The notes beneath the pieces were generated by a model that saw only the letters and a program-made list of their open reading frames with translations, was not told where the DNA came from and did not search any database. A stretch of DNA of 64,000 nt from Chaenocephalus aceratus. Its lineage: Eukaryota > Chordata > Actinopteri > Perciformes > Channichthyidae. Shown here in pieces: positions 38,451 through 50,477 of this stretch (within the stretch, counting starts at the first letter, position 1; each line of letters starts with the position of its first letter). The stretch is taken from positions 12,794,894-12,858,893 of the forward strand of contig CM043800.1 in assembly GCA_023974075.1 (NCBI GenBank), given 5' to 3'. A program made the position numbers and the translations under genes.

Positions 38451-39842
38451 TAGACAGATGTAATCCAACTCTAGCAATTCAAAAAAACACAACTTATATT
38501 CGATGGTTCAGTTTGGCTAACTAATATGCGTTGCTGGTGTTTCTGTATTTTCTTATTAATGCAATAAGTGCATTTTAAAGATCACATTTTATGCAAAATC
38601 CACTTTTCATGTCTTTTCTACATAAATATGTCCCCTGTGTAAAGAGATTATCTCCTTTTGTCCTGATCCATTTATATAAAAACCTGTCTGAAAATGAGCT
38701 GTCCAGATGTTGGCCACTTTGTGATGTCACAATGTATTTTTGGTTTGTGCATCCATAAGCCAATAACCAACCAAGGTAACTACCACCCACCTTATCACCT
38801 GATCTCCTGAGCACCATTGTGTTTTTTAAACAAATCATCTCGTCATCATAGTTGGTTAAATGTAAGTGTATACATATTCCTCAGATTACTAATTTGTTCA
38901 AATGAAACATCAAGGTAAACTGTTGAAATAATTTCATGTTTTAAGCTATATTAATGTGCATGTTTAATTATATTCAATATATATTCCTTCATTCCACATG
39001 TATTTAGTTAAGGTAACTGTAAACTTTAAAAGATAGGCCTTACCAATCACTTATAATGTAAGTTCATATCAAAAGACACACATGCACTGGGAACAAAGCT
39101 TTTCTTTTGTTGTTGCGGATAGCTGATAGCTAAAGATTATGTAATGATAGCAATAACCAAAACCACAAAGTTGCAGCTTCAAAACCAAAACACGGAGCTA
39201 AAAGAAGCTAAAACTCTTTACAGATAAGGGGCGCTGCTGAGGGAGGTAGTGTTTTGCACTGGGTTCGTCAGAGATTCAAGACATTTACATTTGATCAATT
39301 GTTATTCCAAAGATATTGATGATAAGGAGAACACTTTTAAATACGTTTTTAATATATAGGAAGATGATTCCGTTGCAAGAATGCTTCACCATAATAAGAA
39401 TGAGGATAAAGGTCAGGTGTACATAGTCTTATGTTTGGTGTCTTATTTAAAGGTAAATTCTCTACGGTACTAATCCACCCCGTGGATCCTCGGCTCATGT
39501 TGCTCTCCTGTTGATGTCTAACAAGTGAATCTTTCAAACTCACACTCGGCATACAGGCAGTTCCAAAAACACAGACAGATTTGTTCAAACACAGAGCTCA
39601 GCAGTTTGGGGGAAAGAAAGCAGAGTATTGTACTTCTACACAAATATTCAGCATGACTAACGGTTTTATCAAAACAACACTGTCCTGTGACTGGATGCCA
39701 TCTTGTTTACAAATACACTTAAGATGAAGCAATATCTCAGGGATAGATGAGATCATGTGGTTATAACATGTACTTAACAGCAGACATGTTTCTGTGTGAT
39801 TCGGACATTATGTGTATAATATAAAAATGCATAACAAATTAA
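38451..39842. other. Intergenic, no recognised genes
   Basis: 38560-38770 (GTGCATTTTAAAGATCACATT and GTGATGTCACAATGTA stretches) resembles dispersed teleost repeats. Nothing else is supported. Confidence 0.4.
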
Positions 39843-40211
39843 AGGGGCCCCATTAAGATGTGTGGGGTTTACCTTTCCTGTAGTGTTCTGTATAAGCTTT
39901 TGTGCATGTCTGCAACACCTCCATTGGAATCCTTCTACTCCTACTCAGGCTTCTATTGGCTAGCCCTCCAACACATTGTAGGTGATAGGCTAAGGGGCGG
40001 GACATCTCTAAGCGGTTGACCAATCACAACAGAGCTTTTCAGCTAACCAGCAGACTGGGCTCTGGTTTCAGACGAAGGGTGAAAAGAGGTGCTGCAGCAC
40101 TGGCAGTATGAGAGAAATGAAGACCTTTTTGACCATTAAAGCATGCAGACATGTCACATTAGAGGCACAACATACAAATGTGAACCTGAAAAGGAGCATT
40201 ATAGTGCCCCT
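39843..40211. mobile_element. MITE with TTAA flanks (369 bp)
   Basis: TTAA at 39839-39842 and 40212-40215 flanks short inverted ends AGGGGCCC (left) and AGTGCCCCT (right). A TTAA target is typical of piggyBac-like elements. The short imperfect ends leave the class uncertain. Confidence 0.5.
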
Positions 40212-40215
40212 TTAA

Positions 40216-41772
40216 ATGGATAATGCAAACATCATGCTTTTAGAACAGAGACTTTTTATGTAAACCAATCGCATGACTGATCTCTGAGAGACACATTTGA
40301 ATTCATTCAAACGGATAACTTTGCTTTAATGTGGTGTTTGAATCAAAACATTTCTGGGGCCAATTCTCAAACAACAAATCAGAATGTACTCATTAGTTCA
40401 ATTAAAATAAATGTAATTGTTTTGGTATTCACGTTGTTGGTTAGTCCCAATCAAGAAAAGCTCAAATCATATTTATTTACTGAATCAAAAGTAATTAACT
40501 TTACTGTCACAAGCCTGGAAAGAAATTATTCAGGAATGGAACATGTGTCACCAGTGGTGGGTGCAAGGGCACTTAAATGAAAAACCATGAAGTTGGTGCC
40601 AAAAAGGGGTCATTCATCTGGGCTGGAATTCGAGCAGAACAAAAGCCAGACTGACCCTGACCAAACACCCACTCAGATATCACAGAAAGTTGTCCAAAGT
40701 CATCTTCTGGTTGGCTAAGCGGCCCCCACTTTCCTTCTAGAAAAATGGAGAGAACCTTCATTCTCATGTTGGTAGACTCATCAGTTTCCTTTTCTTTCTT
40801 GCAAACTTTTTCTACACTTCTTTCCTCCTCCATCTATCCTTTCTGACATCCTCACTCCCTTCCTCCACCCACCCCTGCTGCGGAGGTCCCAAACTGGACC
40901 CCTGGCTCAGCCCTCTGCAGTCACATGACACAGCTTCAGAGATCCAGAGTTGTAAAGTACAAAGCCCCAGACTCAAAGTGCATGCATAGTCTACACACAG
41001 TTACATCAGAAGGCCACTGTGCTGTTGTCCCTCTGAGTAGAGAAAGCCTCACGAGAGCTGCCTCTGCACGTCCTTTCACACAAACAGGTAGGTGGTATCT
41101 TGTCTAATTTAATATAATGAAAACAGGGGATTTTCAATGATGAGAGGATTTGAGACAGTGTGAGCTTATAATGAGAGTTTAGTGACTTGGATATTAAAGT
41201 AAAAATGTATCAATTTGCACATTTTGAGAAAAACAATATTTTTACAACCAGATCTCGCAGGTTTCCACTGCATTTTTAACCTCGTCCTTAGCAACCATGG
41301 TCATCTTATAGAACTCTATAAGATCAGCAATGTATCAACCTGCCTTTCTTTCCAAGCACTATGCAATATGTATTTTAGATGCAACTTAAAATTAACATTC
41401 ACCGATAGAAAAAGTCAAAATGTGAACTTCGTGCAGTTTCATTAGGGTTGTTTGATTATTATTGATTTAGGCGAAACTTAATTACATGCTAAATACAATA
41501 GTCACCTTTTTCTTACCAAATAAAAGAGACCCTCTACAGTACAATACACTGTAAGCCAATTAATGTGTATTTTACATTCTGCTACAAAACACGGATCCTC
41601 TCACATTCTCAGCCTTGACGAGGCAGTTCTCTATACTCCTGTTTACAGCTGACAACCTTGGCTAAAGGAATTGCTTTGACTGTCTGTAGATAATAATATA
41701 ACAGATTAAGGAAAGCTTGTGGAAAGGCATTCTGGAGAACGTTTCAGATGTCTGATGCCACAGTAATTTGGT
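40216..41772. other. Intergenic, no recognised genes
   Basis: Open frames here are short and show no domain. A pyrimidine-rich stretch (40790-40880) is unremarkable. Confidence 0.4.
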
Positions 41773-41776
41773 TTAA

Positions 41777-42502
41777 AGGTCCCATGTCACGGCCATTTCT
41801 ACTGATCATAATTCCATTGTTGAGGTATACTAGAATAGATTTGTATTGTGCAATTTTTCAAACTCATATTGGTTTCTCATACAGCACAGCATCTCTGTAA
41901 AGTATGTACCCGTATTCACTCTCTGTTCTAAACGGCTTGTTGGAGCTCCGCCCCCCCCCCCCCCCCCCTGTGTGCCCAGTGTGCTCTGATTGGTCGGGAC
42001 GTTGCGAGGCTTGCTGCTCAATGATCTGGCTTACTGGTGTGGTTTCCGGTATACAGCGCGAAACTCATGAGCACACACAAACACTCACAGCCGAAGTAAA
42101 AACAATAAGTGTAGCTTGATATTGAGTAAGAAAAAGGTTTATAACCGCTGTGAGAATGGGTCTGCGGAGAGCATTTCTCCGCGATCCCAACTCGTCTATT
42201 ACCAACCAGGGAGCTCTATGCAAGTCAATGGGACTCCCTGTTAGTTGAAAATGTACGCTAAAGGTCCTGGTGTGTGAGGAGCTCCGCGGATTGGTCCGCA
42301 CATGACGTCATGCGGTTTCCGGAAGAAACAAATGGAAAAAGAGAAATCTCCAACGAGGCGTTTTGGGGCAGCATAGACAGAGTTTTACTCGCTACAGGGT
42401 GTACTTTGAGGGTTTGTGACTCTGCAGACCGTTTGCATGCATACAAACCTTCATAACACACAAGGGGACGGGTAATAACCAGAAAAGCATGACATGGGAC
42501 CT
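41777..42502. mobile_element. MITE with TTAA flanks (726 bp)
   Basis: TTAA at 41773-41776 and 42503-42506. Inverted ends are AGGTCCCATGTC (left) and GACATGGGACCT (right), a perfect 12-bp match. A C18 run lies at 41951-41968. It has no coding capacity and is probably a piggyBac-type non-autonomous element. Confidence 0.7.
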
Positions 42503-42540
42503 TTAAGTGTCTTCAACATAGTAAAGTTTGACAATTGTTT

Positions 42541-43275
42541 TGTGTGCATATTTTCGACATTACTATGTCGTTTTTTTTCATATTTTCGACATACTGTAGT
42601 TTCTGATATTTTTGACATAATATACTATTGAGTGTTTTCTGATATTTTCGACACACTGTACTATGTAATTGTTACTATGTTGCTTTACACATGCCTCTTT
42701 ACACATAATATAGTATGTTGTTTTTTTTCGGATTTTTTTCGACATACTATTGTATTTTGTCATACTTTTGAGGTACGTAACTACTTAATTACTTCCACAC
42801 TATACTATGTCGTTTTTTTTTACATATTTTCTACACAATAAAGTATGTCAGGTTTCTTTTTCACAAGCTATACAATATACATTTATTTTCTATTTTTGAC
42901 ATACTACACAGTACTGTATTGATTTAGATTTTTTGAGAAATTAAAAACAACATAGTATGTCGAAAACATTTTTTAAAACGACATTAAAGTATGTCGAAAC
43001 GGGAAAAAAATCACACAGTAAAGTATGACGAAAATATCTGTAAGAACGACACAGTTGTATAGTTTGTCTAAAATATGAAATAAAAAACATAGTATGTTGA
43101 AAGAAACGGGAAAAACTACATAGTATAGAGTGAGGAAAATATAAAAAAATAAATGACATAGGATATTACATAAAAAACACATTAAAATTACACAGTAGGC
43201 CTATAGTATGTGGAAAATACAAAAAAACAACATATCAACAACGTAATCGATAATATCAGATAAAAACACATACTA
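42541..43275. repeat. Degenerate ACATACTATGTCG-type repeat block, both orientations
   Basis: TTTTCGACATACTATGT-like units recur in forward orientation over about 42541-42910. Their complement (ACATAGTATGTCGAAAA) recurs over about 42945-43275, making a large imperfect inverted array. Unit spacing is irregular (30-60 bp). Confidence 0.7.
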
Positions 43276-43534
43276 TAACGAAATAGTTTATTTATGTTGA
43301 TAAAAACAAACAACAAAATGGTATATTATTTCAATAAATATGATTTATTATATTTTAACATATTAAATTATAAAATAATAGTAGCCTATAGCCAATAACA
43401 CATGTCAAATATAAAGTGTGACACAATATCATTGACAATTCAAAGTAGGTTATGTGAAGAAAAATATATATGGATACCAGAATACCACTATACTTGACCT
43501 GATAGTAATTTTGTAACAACTGTGTGTGTTTGAG

Positions 43535-43620
43535 ACTATCAAATCAAATCAAGTTTTATTTATATCTATAGCACATTTATAAACGATTTTTGGTCGAGCC
43601 AAAGTGCTGTAATAAAAATA
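43535..43620. repeat. Dispersed fish repeat fragment
   Basis: ATCAAATCAAGTTTTATTTA with AGCACATTTATAAACGA and GAGCCAAAGTGCTG is a sequence type I recall as very common in teleost genomes. A related piece (AAGGCAAGGCAACTTTATTG) lies at 44463-44482. Confidence 0.5.
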
Positions 43621-43968
43621 GCCTACAGTAGAGACGCGTTACAGCAAATACAACAGCACAGATTGTTCAGAATATCAGTATGAGAAAAACGACACCCTCT
43701 ATCCTTAGACCTATATGCTCGACATGTACTTTACATGCTGGTCTTTTCAGATATGTAATAGTTTCATAACAAAGATGATGCAACCTACTCGTTTATGCAA
43801 TTGTACTGCTGGCACAGTAAGAGGACACTATAGGTTGAGCAGGCCATTCTCTTAGGCAAGGACAGCGAACACGAAGGAAAGTCAGTGTGGAATTTCAAAT
43901 ATCTTGTCTTTATTGAGTGTGAAACCAAAGCCGGTGCACTCATTCAACTCACTCTGTAGCCTGCGTGT

Positions 43969-44686
43969 TAGTGATGTGTCGGTCGCGAACGAGCCGATTA
44001 TTTTGAACGGCTCTTTGGTACGAACGAGGGGAACCGAGTCGTACTTGGTGAGAGCCGTTCTTTTTTATCGTTCAATCGTTGATCCGCACTCACTGCATGC
44101 CAAAATCCACTCGCCTTTTAAAAAGCTTATAGAGAGAAACCTATTAATATATATATTATTATATTATATGGCTCTGTTTTCAGCCATAGGTTTCAGTACG
44201 AGGAGTGAGATGGGGTGGTTCTTAACGGAATACGCGCGAGAGAGAAGTCATAACAAGTACAGGTAGACGACGTGTTTTTCGGATGGAAAATGAGCCAAAC
44301 GCGAAAACGCAGCAGCATTTGGATGCACTTCAACCAAAACCCAGGCAGTGATAAAGTGCACCATTTGTAAAGGCAACATATCCTTTAAAGCAGGGTCAAC
44401 AAATAATCTCCATCGCCACTTAAATACACAGTATCTAATATTAAGAGTTGCGTGAATTTCATTCAAGGCAAGGCAACTTTATTGCCTTTTCACAAACAGA
44501 GGGTAAATTCAAAGTAGTACATTAATAGCCGCTTTCACACCAAGTATTACTGACATGAATAACATGGATATGGCGCCACCTTGTGTCATGTTTACAATGC
44601 AGATTATTGACATTAGGTCTGGCAATACAGTCAATCATTATCCATAAGATCCTTCTCCCTTCAAAGAGCCATAATTCCCATCACTA
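43969..44686 (+). mobile_element. hAT element, internally deleted, with BED-finger remnant
   Basis: The ends are TAGTGATG (left) and CATCACTA (right). The flanking 8-bp sequences CTGCGTGT (43961-43968) and CTGTGTGT (44687-44694) match at 7 of 8 positions, as expected for a hAT target duplication. At about 44356-44425 one frame reads CTICKGNISFKAGSTNNLHR followed by HLNT, the C-x2-C and H-x3-H pattern of a BED zinc finger from a hAT transposase. The preceding SSIWMHFNQNPGSD part is in another frame, so the remnant is frameshifted. The catalytic domain is missing. Confidence 0.8.
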
Positions 44687-44694
44687 CTGTGTGT

Positions 44695-45654
44695 GTTTAA
44701 AAGAGGGCTCAGGGCAGGCCACAAGGTCGTAAACCGGTTGGGGGAGGGAAAGGGAAAAGGAGTAGTTAGTCTCACTGATCTCTTCCTCCTCTTTCTACAC
44801 CCACGGGCACAGAGCACATGGTTGCCTGGTTTTGAAACCGACCTCCAATAGAAGGCAGATCAGAAGTGTCATGGTGGTGCAAGGCATGTGCGCCTGTGCA
44901 GTCCCTCCCCCTGTCAAACGCAGCAGAAACAGGGAAGCCTGTGAATGCTGTGTGTTTGGAGGAGAATAGGGGGACTTGCGGTGTTAAAGAAATGATCACA
45001 ATGGAGTGACGGTCTTTGAGAGGAAAGAGGGAATAGAAGAGCTTTCTGGTTATGTTCTGAACAAGGTAAGATGAGATAGTCTGAGACCTTGTTAGGAAGA
45101 TGACCTGTATGTATGAAGGTAATATGGGTTGTTGGATTTCCTGGTTATCCTAGAACTAGATAGCTTATCTCCTCCACATGCTAACCTGAAAAGGATGAAA
45201 AAGGACAAGGGTTTTACACATATACAAATATTTAAAAGCAGGACACACTTTGATCATGTTTACCTCACGTAGTCAGCACTTCTTCATTGGTTCAAACATA
45301 TTTAGGATAGGACTACAGATCAAATAAAGGAAGTCTTGTTCTTACATTTTTCTATTAAACCTAGTAGCAGTGTGTCAGTGTGTGAAAGGTCAGGCATCGC
45401 TTCGAGAGGCAGAACACAGGGACACTGGGAAGGTCGTACTCAGTAACACTATTAGCCCTGCTATGGTGTATTGACTGAAACTTAATTTAAATATGTTTGA
45501 TATAATGTAGTTAGAACACTAATCCTGAAACACTTTTAATATTTGCTATATTTTTGTCCCTAGGGATGGCACAGTCAGCAATAGGTCCAGACTAAAAACA
45601 CTCAAACTATTATTGGATGGATGGCTGTGAAAGTTGTTGTTAGCATGCTAACAT
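44695..45654. other. Intergenic, no recognised genes
   Basis: No ORF with a domain, no inverted-repeat ends and no tandem array were noticed. Confidence 0.4.
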
Positions 45655-45662
45655 GTTAAACT

Positions 45663-45949
45663 TAGGGCTGTCAGTCGATTAAAATAGTTAATCGCAAATT
45701 AATCGCACATTTTGTATCTGTTCTAAATGTACCTTAGAGGAATATTTTTCAAGTTTTTAATACTCTTATCAACATATGAGTGGACAAATATGCTTTATGC
45801 AAATGTTTATTATCATTTGAACAATGACAAATATTCTCATGAATATTAAACACAACAACCTCTGAACATTACAAATATTCGCCTCAATTCAACCTGGAAC
45901 CTCTCATACAGTAATACAATACAAATGGTGTGTGCGTGCGTGTGTGTGT

Positions 45950-45999
<50 letters not shown>

Positions 46000-46533
46000 T
46001 GGATCGTTGGAGCTATGTGCAACTTAAGGCATAATTATTAGGGATGCACGATATTGGTTTTTTGAAACCGATACCGATAAATTCCTGCTTCTCAAGACCG
46101 ATACCGATAACCGATAATAATATATATGTATATTAAATGTACCTGTAGTTTTTGCACACCTGGTGGTAAAAAAGAGACTAGTAGTGAGCAAATGACATGA
46201 GCATTACTACTATGAACAAAACAAAGCCAAGAACAGTTTTGACTTTGTCACAGCCAGGCATGAGTTAAGGAGCGCTGGATTTGTGAAGAACTCCCCTCTT
46301 CCTAAACCACTAATACCACAGTACTGGCAACACGGGAGGAGCCGAGTGAAAAACAAGCGGCCCTCATCCCAATCCACCCACACCGCAGTATTTTTTTCTT
46401 TTTTTTTACCCAAAAAATATATTTTACGTGGCGGCCGAGGAAAAAAAATACACGCGTTAAACGCGATAAAATAATTAGTGGCGTTAATTTTTTTTGCGTT
46501 GACGCGTTATTAACGCGTTAACTGACAGCCCTA
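45663..46533. mobile_element. hAT-type non-autonomous element with nested fragment
   Basis: The inverted ends TAGGGCTGTCAGT and ACTGACAGCCCTA match over 13 bp. The flanking 8-mers GTTAAACT (45655-45662) and GTTAAAAT (46534-46541) match at 7 of 8 positions. The right end carries the TTAACGCGTTAA motif common in fish. A second repeat starting GGGATGCACGATATTGG (46042) seems nested inside, along with a TG microsatellite (about 45928-45998). Confidence 0.75.
45928..45998. repeat. (TG)n microsatellite, imperfect
   Basis: TG repeats with GTGCG and TCTG interruptions in the first half, pure TG thereafter. It lies inside the hAT-type element 45663-46533. Confidence 0.9.
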
Positions 46534-46611
46534 GTTAAAATACAAGATGGCTTAACAATAAAGGAGAGACAGCAAGCGCATTTCGTGGCATCTGCATGCA
46601 GTGGCAAGTCC

Positions 46612-48465
46612 TTCCGGCATATGCCACAGATGCCACAACTTGCCGAGGCATCTGCCGCTGCTCAACGGGAGTTGCCACAAGATGCCAGAGTAACGGCCCC
46701 TACACACGGCGGCGTGCGTTGCCGCTTCAACGCTTCTGCCCATTCACTTTGAATGGGGTGACGTCACGATTCGCCGAACTGCATTGTGGGAGCAAAGCGT
46801 AGCTTCTCTCGAGGTGCTCGCTGCAAAAGTAGAGCAATGTTCTACTTTTGCCGCCTCGACGGAGGCGTCAGCCAATCAAATCCCTCGTATGTAAATCTGA
46901 CAGTACAAGCAGTAGCCAATCAAACCGGGTGTATGTTGGGAGAGCCAGACCGCAGTTATTTCCTCATATGTCAACAAAAGGAGGAGAAAATGATCGTGGC
47001 GGTAGGGAACATACAGGGATACAAACCGGAGGAGCCATGGCATGGGGGGAGGTGGCAAAGACAGTGGGGGAAACTGGTAGGTTTTCGCTTGTTTGGGGAG
47101 TTTATATCCAGTGTATTTCGTTTGAATGGATAGCTAGCAAGCATAGACAGTATATTTAGCCAGCATGGATGTAGCATGAATGCTTTGCTTTGTATGTCCG
47201 GGGCGGGACATTCATGTGGTTAGTTGTTGGTCGGGCTGCTCGCAGTTGACTCCCCAAGCTCAAGACACGCCCACCGCCAAGCGGCAACGCACGCCGCCGT
47301 GTGTAGGGGCCGTAAGAGAAGGTTTACTGTAGCTGCCACTCGCCTTCCGTGGCAAATGCAGCTATTTAAACCCGTATTTATCGTGTAAAATGTCGCTGTT
47401 TAGGCATGACTTTATCGAACTGATCTGTACACAGGACTGATGTGCGATCTCTATTTTTCAAAAAGATTATACATTATCATTTCTATTCAATTTTACTTGG
47501 AGCATGGTTTTCTAAAATAAACAAACGTGCTATATTTATGATGAAATATTGGCCAGTGAGGGTTGTAACGCCCTTGGCAATTGTCGCTTCTTGAGGGGAG
47601 TTTCCACTGCTTGCTACGATAAACCAGGTGTATGACTAATAAAGACAAATAATTAACAAATACATATCTGTATTGACACAGCACTGGTGTTATTAGACTT
47701 GGCTACAGACTTAGGGCAGCTGTAACTGATTGCAGTTGCCACTGCTAGTGAGATGCTAAGGTTTACTTTATAAATTAGGCAAAGGACTTATATTTGCCCC
47801 ATGCCTTCAGCAGCAGCAGGCCATTCACTTTGATTTGATCCAGTTATGAAATGTCATCATTTCGACAATAGAGAAATGCTACATAAACGTTATCTTGCAC
47901 TTTTTATCGAACCATCTCCGTTTCTAACTTTCAATATATTTAAAAAGAGATCTCTCTCTCATCTGCGTGCGGGGGCGGGGCCTCACAGACATGCTGCTGC
48001 GCTGTGCACACCATGCGTGCACACAGTTCTGCCGGTAATGAATATTAGGATACATTTTGTGAGGAAACTTTTCCACCAATAATTCCAATAAGTATTCCAA
48101 AATGTACTCACTTCAGGTTTACGAAAGTAACTGTATTCGGATTAGTTGTTTTTCAAATGTAACGCGAGCTGAATACAGTTAGGCTACTTGGTTTTTGTAT
48201 TCTGATTACGTAACGCCGTTACATGTATTCCGTTACAACTCAACCCTGTGTAGGCCTACATATCATCAGTCCTGTGTACAGATCAGTTCGATAAAGTCAT
48301 GCCAAAACAGCGACATTTTACACCATAAATACGGGTTTAAATAGCAGCATTTGCCACGGAAGGCGAGTGGCAGCTACCGTAAATGTTCTCTTACTCTGGC
48401 ATCTTGTGGCAACTCCCGTTGAGCAGCGGCAGATGCCTCGGCAAGTTGTGGCATATGCCGGAAGT
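46612..48465. repeat. Large inverted repeat (arms 46612-47441 and 48264-48465)
   Basis: With the inserted element 46694-47312 removed, the left arm (GGCATATGCCAC, AACTTGCCGAGGCATCTGCC, then CTGATCTGTACACAGGACTG) is the near-perfect complement of 48264-48465. The middle (47442-48263) has no recognised gene. Related GCCACAGATGCC-type pieces recur at 50400-50470 and 51005-51057. It looks like an unclassified DNA transposon family. Confidence 0.8.
46694..47312. mobile_element. PIF/Harbinger-like MITE with perfect 34-bp inverted ends
   Basis: Both ends read CGGCCCCTACACACGGCGGC and continue to GCCGCTT on opposite strands, perfect over 34 bp. They are flanked by TAA at 46691-46693 and 47313-47315. 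The unoccupied site is preserved in the inverted arm at 48391-48393 with a single TTA (TAA on the complement), proving insertion with a 3-bp duplication. It has no transposase frame. Confidence 0.93.
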
Positions 48466-48469
48466 AGAT

Positions 48470-49713
48470 GCCACAGCTACCACAGAGCAGAGCCATATAA
48501 TAGAAGAGTTACGACATCTCCGTTCACTCCAATGGACCACTTTTTTACAGCAATGGCGGATCCTGGAGCCTCTCAATCGTTCCCCGGAAGTTAGCACCAA
48601 GGCTGGCAGAGCTGTGGAGTTGCAGCATAATAGATCGTCGTGACTTTTAAAGGTAAGAAGAAGTTTAAAGATTTATATTGCGGATATTATCAGTACATCT
48701 GATTCAAATTAACATGTGTATTAAAGGATGTCAGTGGATTATCCCTAAATTAGTAGATTTAGGGAACGTTTACAGATAACAGATTAAGCTAGCATAGAAG
48801 CAAGTTAGCAACACACGTTGAACAGCCTTTCAATTGTAAATTCCGTTCTCTTAATGTCATTTCGTCCAACATGTTGAATTAGAGAAGAGGGGCTTCTAAA
48901 CGGGATTGTATGCGGGGGTGGAGGGAGTTAAATATTAGATAAATATAACTTTGGTGCGTGTAAGAGTGAGTGTTTTTAGCAGAGCCATATTGTGTCCTTG
49001 TGATTATGTTGATTATTACCTGTCTGTATAATGTTGCAGCTCAGCTGATTTTGGATTGATGGCAAAGGGAGAGGGACTTAAGTGAGAGTGAAAACACAAG
49101 GTAAGTTTAATACTACTGTTTTATATAAGTAAACACCTTATCTCCCCAAGGCATTTCCCATCCAATAGGTGTGCTGTGTGTGTATAACCCTTTCTCCTGT
49201 CTGTTACTCCCTCTTTCAGCACAAGAACCAGAGGGGGATTCAATGGAGCCTGAATACCTGCACTGAGACCCTCACCCTGCACCATGAGTCTCAACTCTCA
49301 GTGTTTTTCAAGCCTTTCCCTGTTTTTTTGTATTAAACAAAACATTAAGCTTTCCCAATGGTGTGGTTTTCGTTTTGTGAAAAAGTGAAAATGCAGTGTT
49401 TGTATATAATTACATCACATATTTTTTTGCTGTTGGTCGTGAAATTGCTCCTGCTGACTTGAGCCAGCCATTTTTTCCCTCCGCTCTGTGTCAGTGGGGA
49501 AGCCGTACATTCATACTCCTTTCTCTGAGCGATTTGAGCATCCCCAGGCAGCACAGCAAACCATGGTGGCGACTAGGAGGCAGCACAGCAAACCAGGACA
49601 ACACGGAGGAAAAGGCACCGACAAACTGCATGATATGCTATTCAATGTTTATTGAATTCCATGTATTTGCAATGGATGTTCCTAAAGCAACACATTTAAC
49701 ATCATCATCATCA

Positions 49714-49782
<69 letters not shown>

Positions 49783-50340
49783 CCTTTGATAGTCACCTGT
49801 CGGTCTCCTGTCCTTTCTGAAAGCCATAAAGATGACATTAGTCATTTAGATAGCTTGTGTCCTCAATTACCATGGGATTACTGAAACTACCATGAATTTA
49901 AGAAAATGGTAGAAATTAATCTAATCTGAATTTTAAAGCATTACTTTAGATCCCCTCCCTCTAAATGTATCAATAAACATTAGAAAGTGATGCTCCTGAC
50001 TACCATACAAGTTTAAGAAGATAATATTGGTTTTAAAGAATGCAAAGCTATAAATAAACAGCAACAGGCTCTTTAACCAAGGCACTGTTAGCCTAACATG
50101 TAAACTAGTTGTTCACACACACTAATCCTAATATTAACACTTAATATTAGCAAATTCGATTTTATTTTTTAAAACATATTGATGTAAATACATACACATA
50201 TCGATTTGTTGTATAAATATTGCAAATCAAAACCTTTATTCACTAATAATTGCCAAAAATCGTAGTTCTATCTCCTGTTATCAATGCATTCACATTGCCC
50301 GCCATGAACTTCCGGGGAACGATCCTCGTCTACATGAACC
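48470..50340. other. Intergenic with repeat fragments
   Basis: CAGAGCCATATAATAGAAGA at 48486 recurs inverted at about 50380-50397 (TCTTCTATTATATGGCTCTG), and CGTTCCCCGGAAGTT at 48579 recurs inverted near 50309. These mark two copies of one repeat family in opposite orientation. A splice-like CAAGGTAAGT and a terminal ATTAAACAAAACATTAAGC near 49333 could belong to a repeat transcript. No gene is supported. Confidence 0.4.
49700..49780. repeat. (ATC)n followed by (TGC)17 trinucleotide repeat
   Basis: ATCATCATCATCAT at about 49700-49714, then uninterrupted TGC for 52 bp (49716-49767), one A interruption, then CTGCTGCTG. It is not within a supported exon. The Ala-rich frames across it have no other support. 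Confidence 0.95.
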
Positions 50341-50477
50341 ACGTGACGATAACCGTTTTTGGACTTCCGTTGTCGTAACTCTTCTATTATATGGCTCTGC
50401 CACAGAGTAGCGGCCTCTGTGGCATATGCCGGAAGTACTTTCCACAGCTACCACAGAGTAGCGGCCTCTGTCAATAT

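Noticed and set aside
46786..47133. 115-residue frame at 46.8-47.1 kb
   Set aside because: Lies wholly inside a non-autonomous Harbinger-like element and shows no transposase or DNA-binding pattern.
49396..49884. 162-residue frame with a poly-Ala tract
   Set aside because: The length comes from the TGC repeat; no domain, no splice context and no flanking coding bias.
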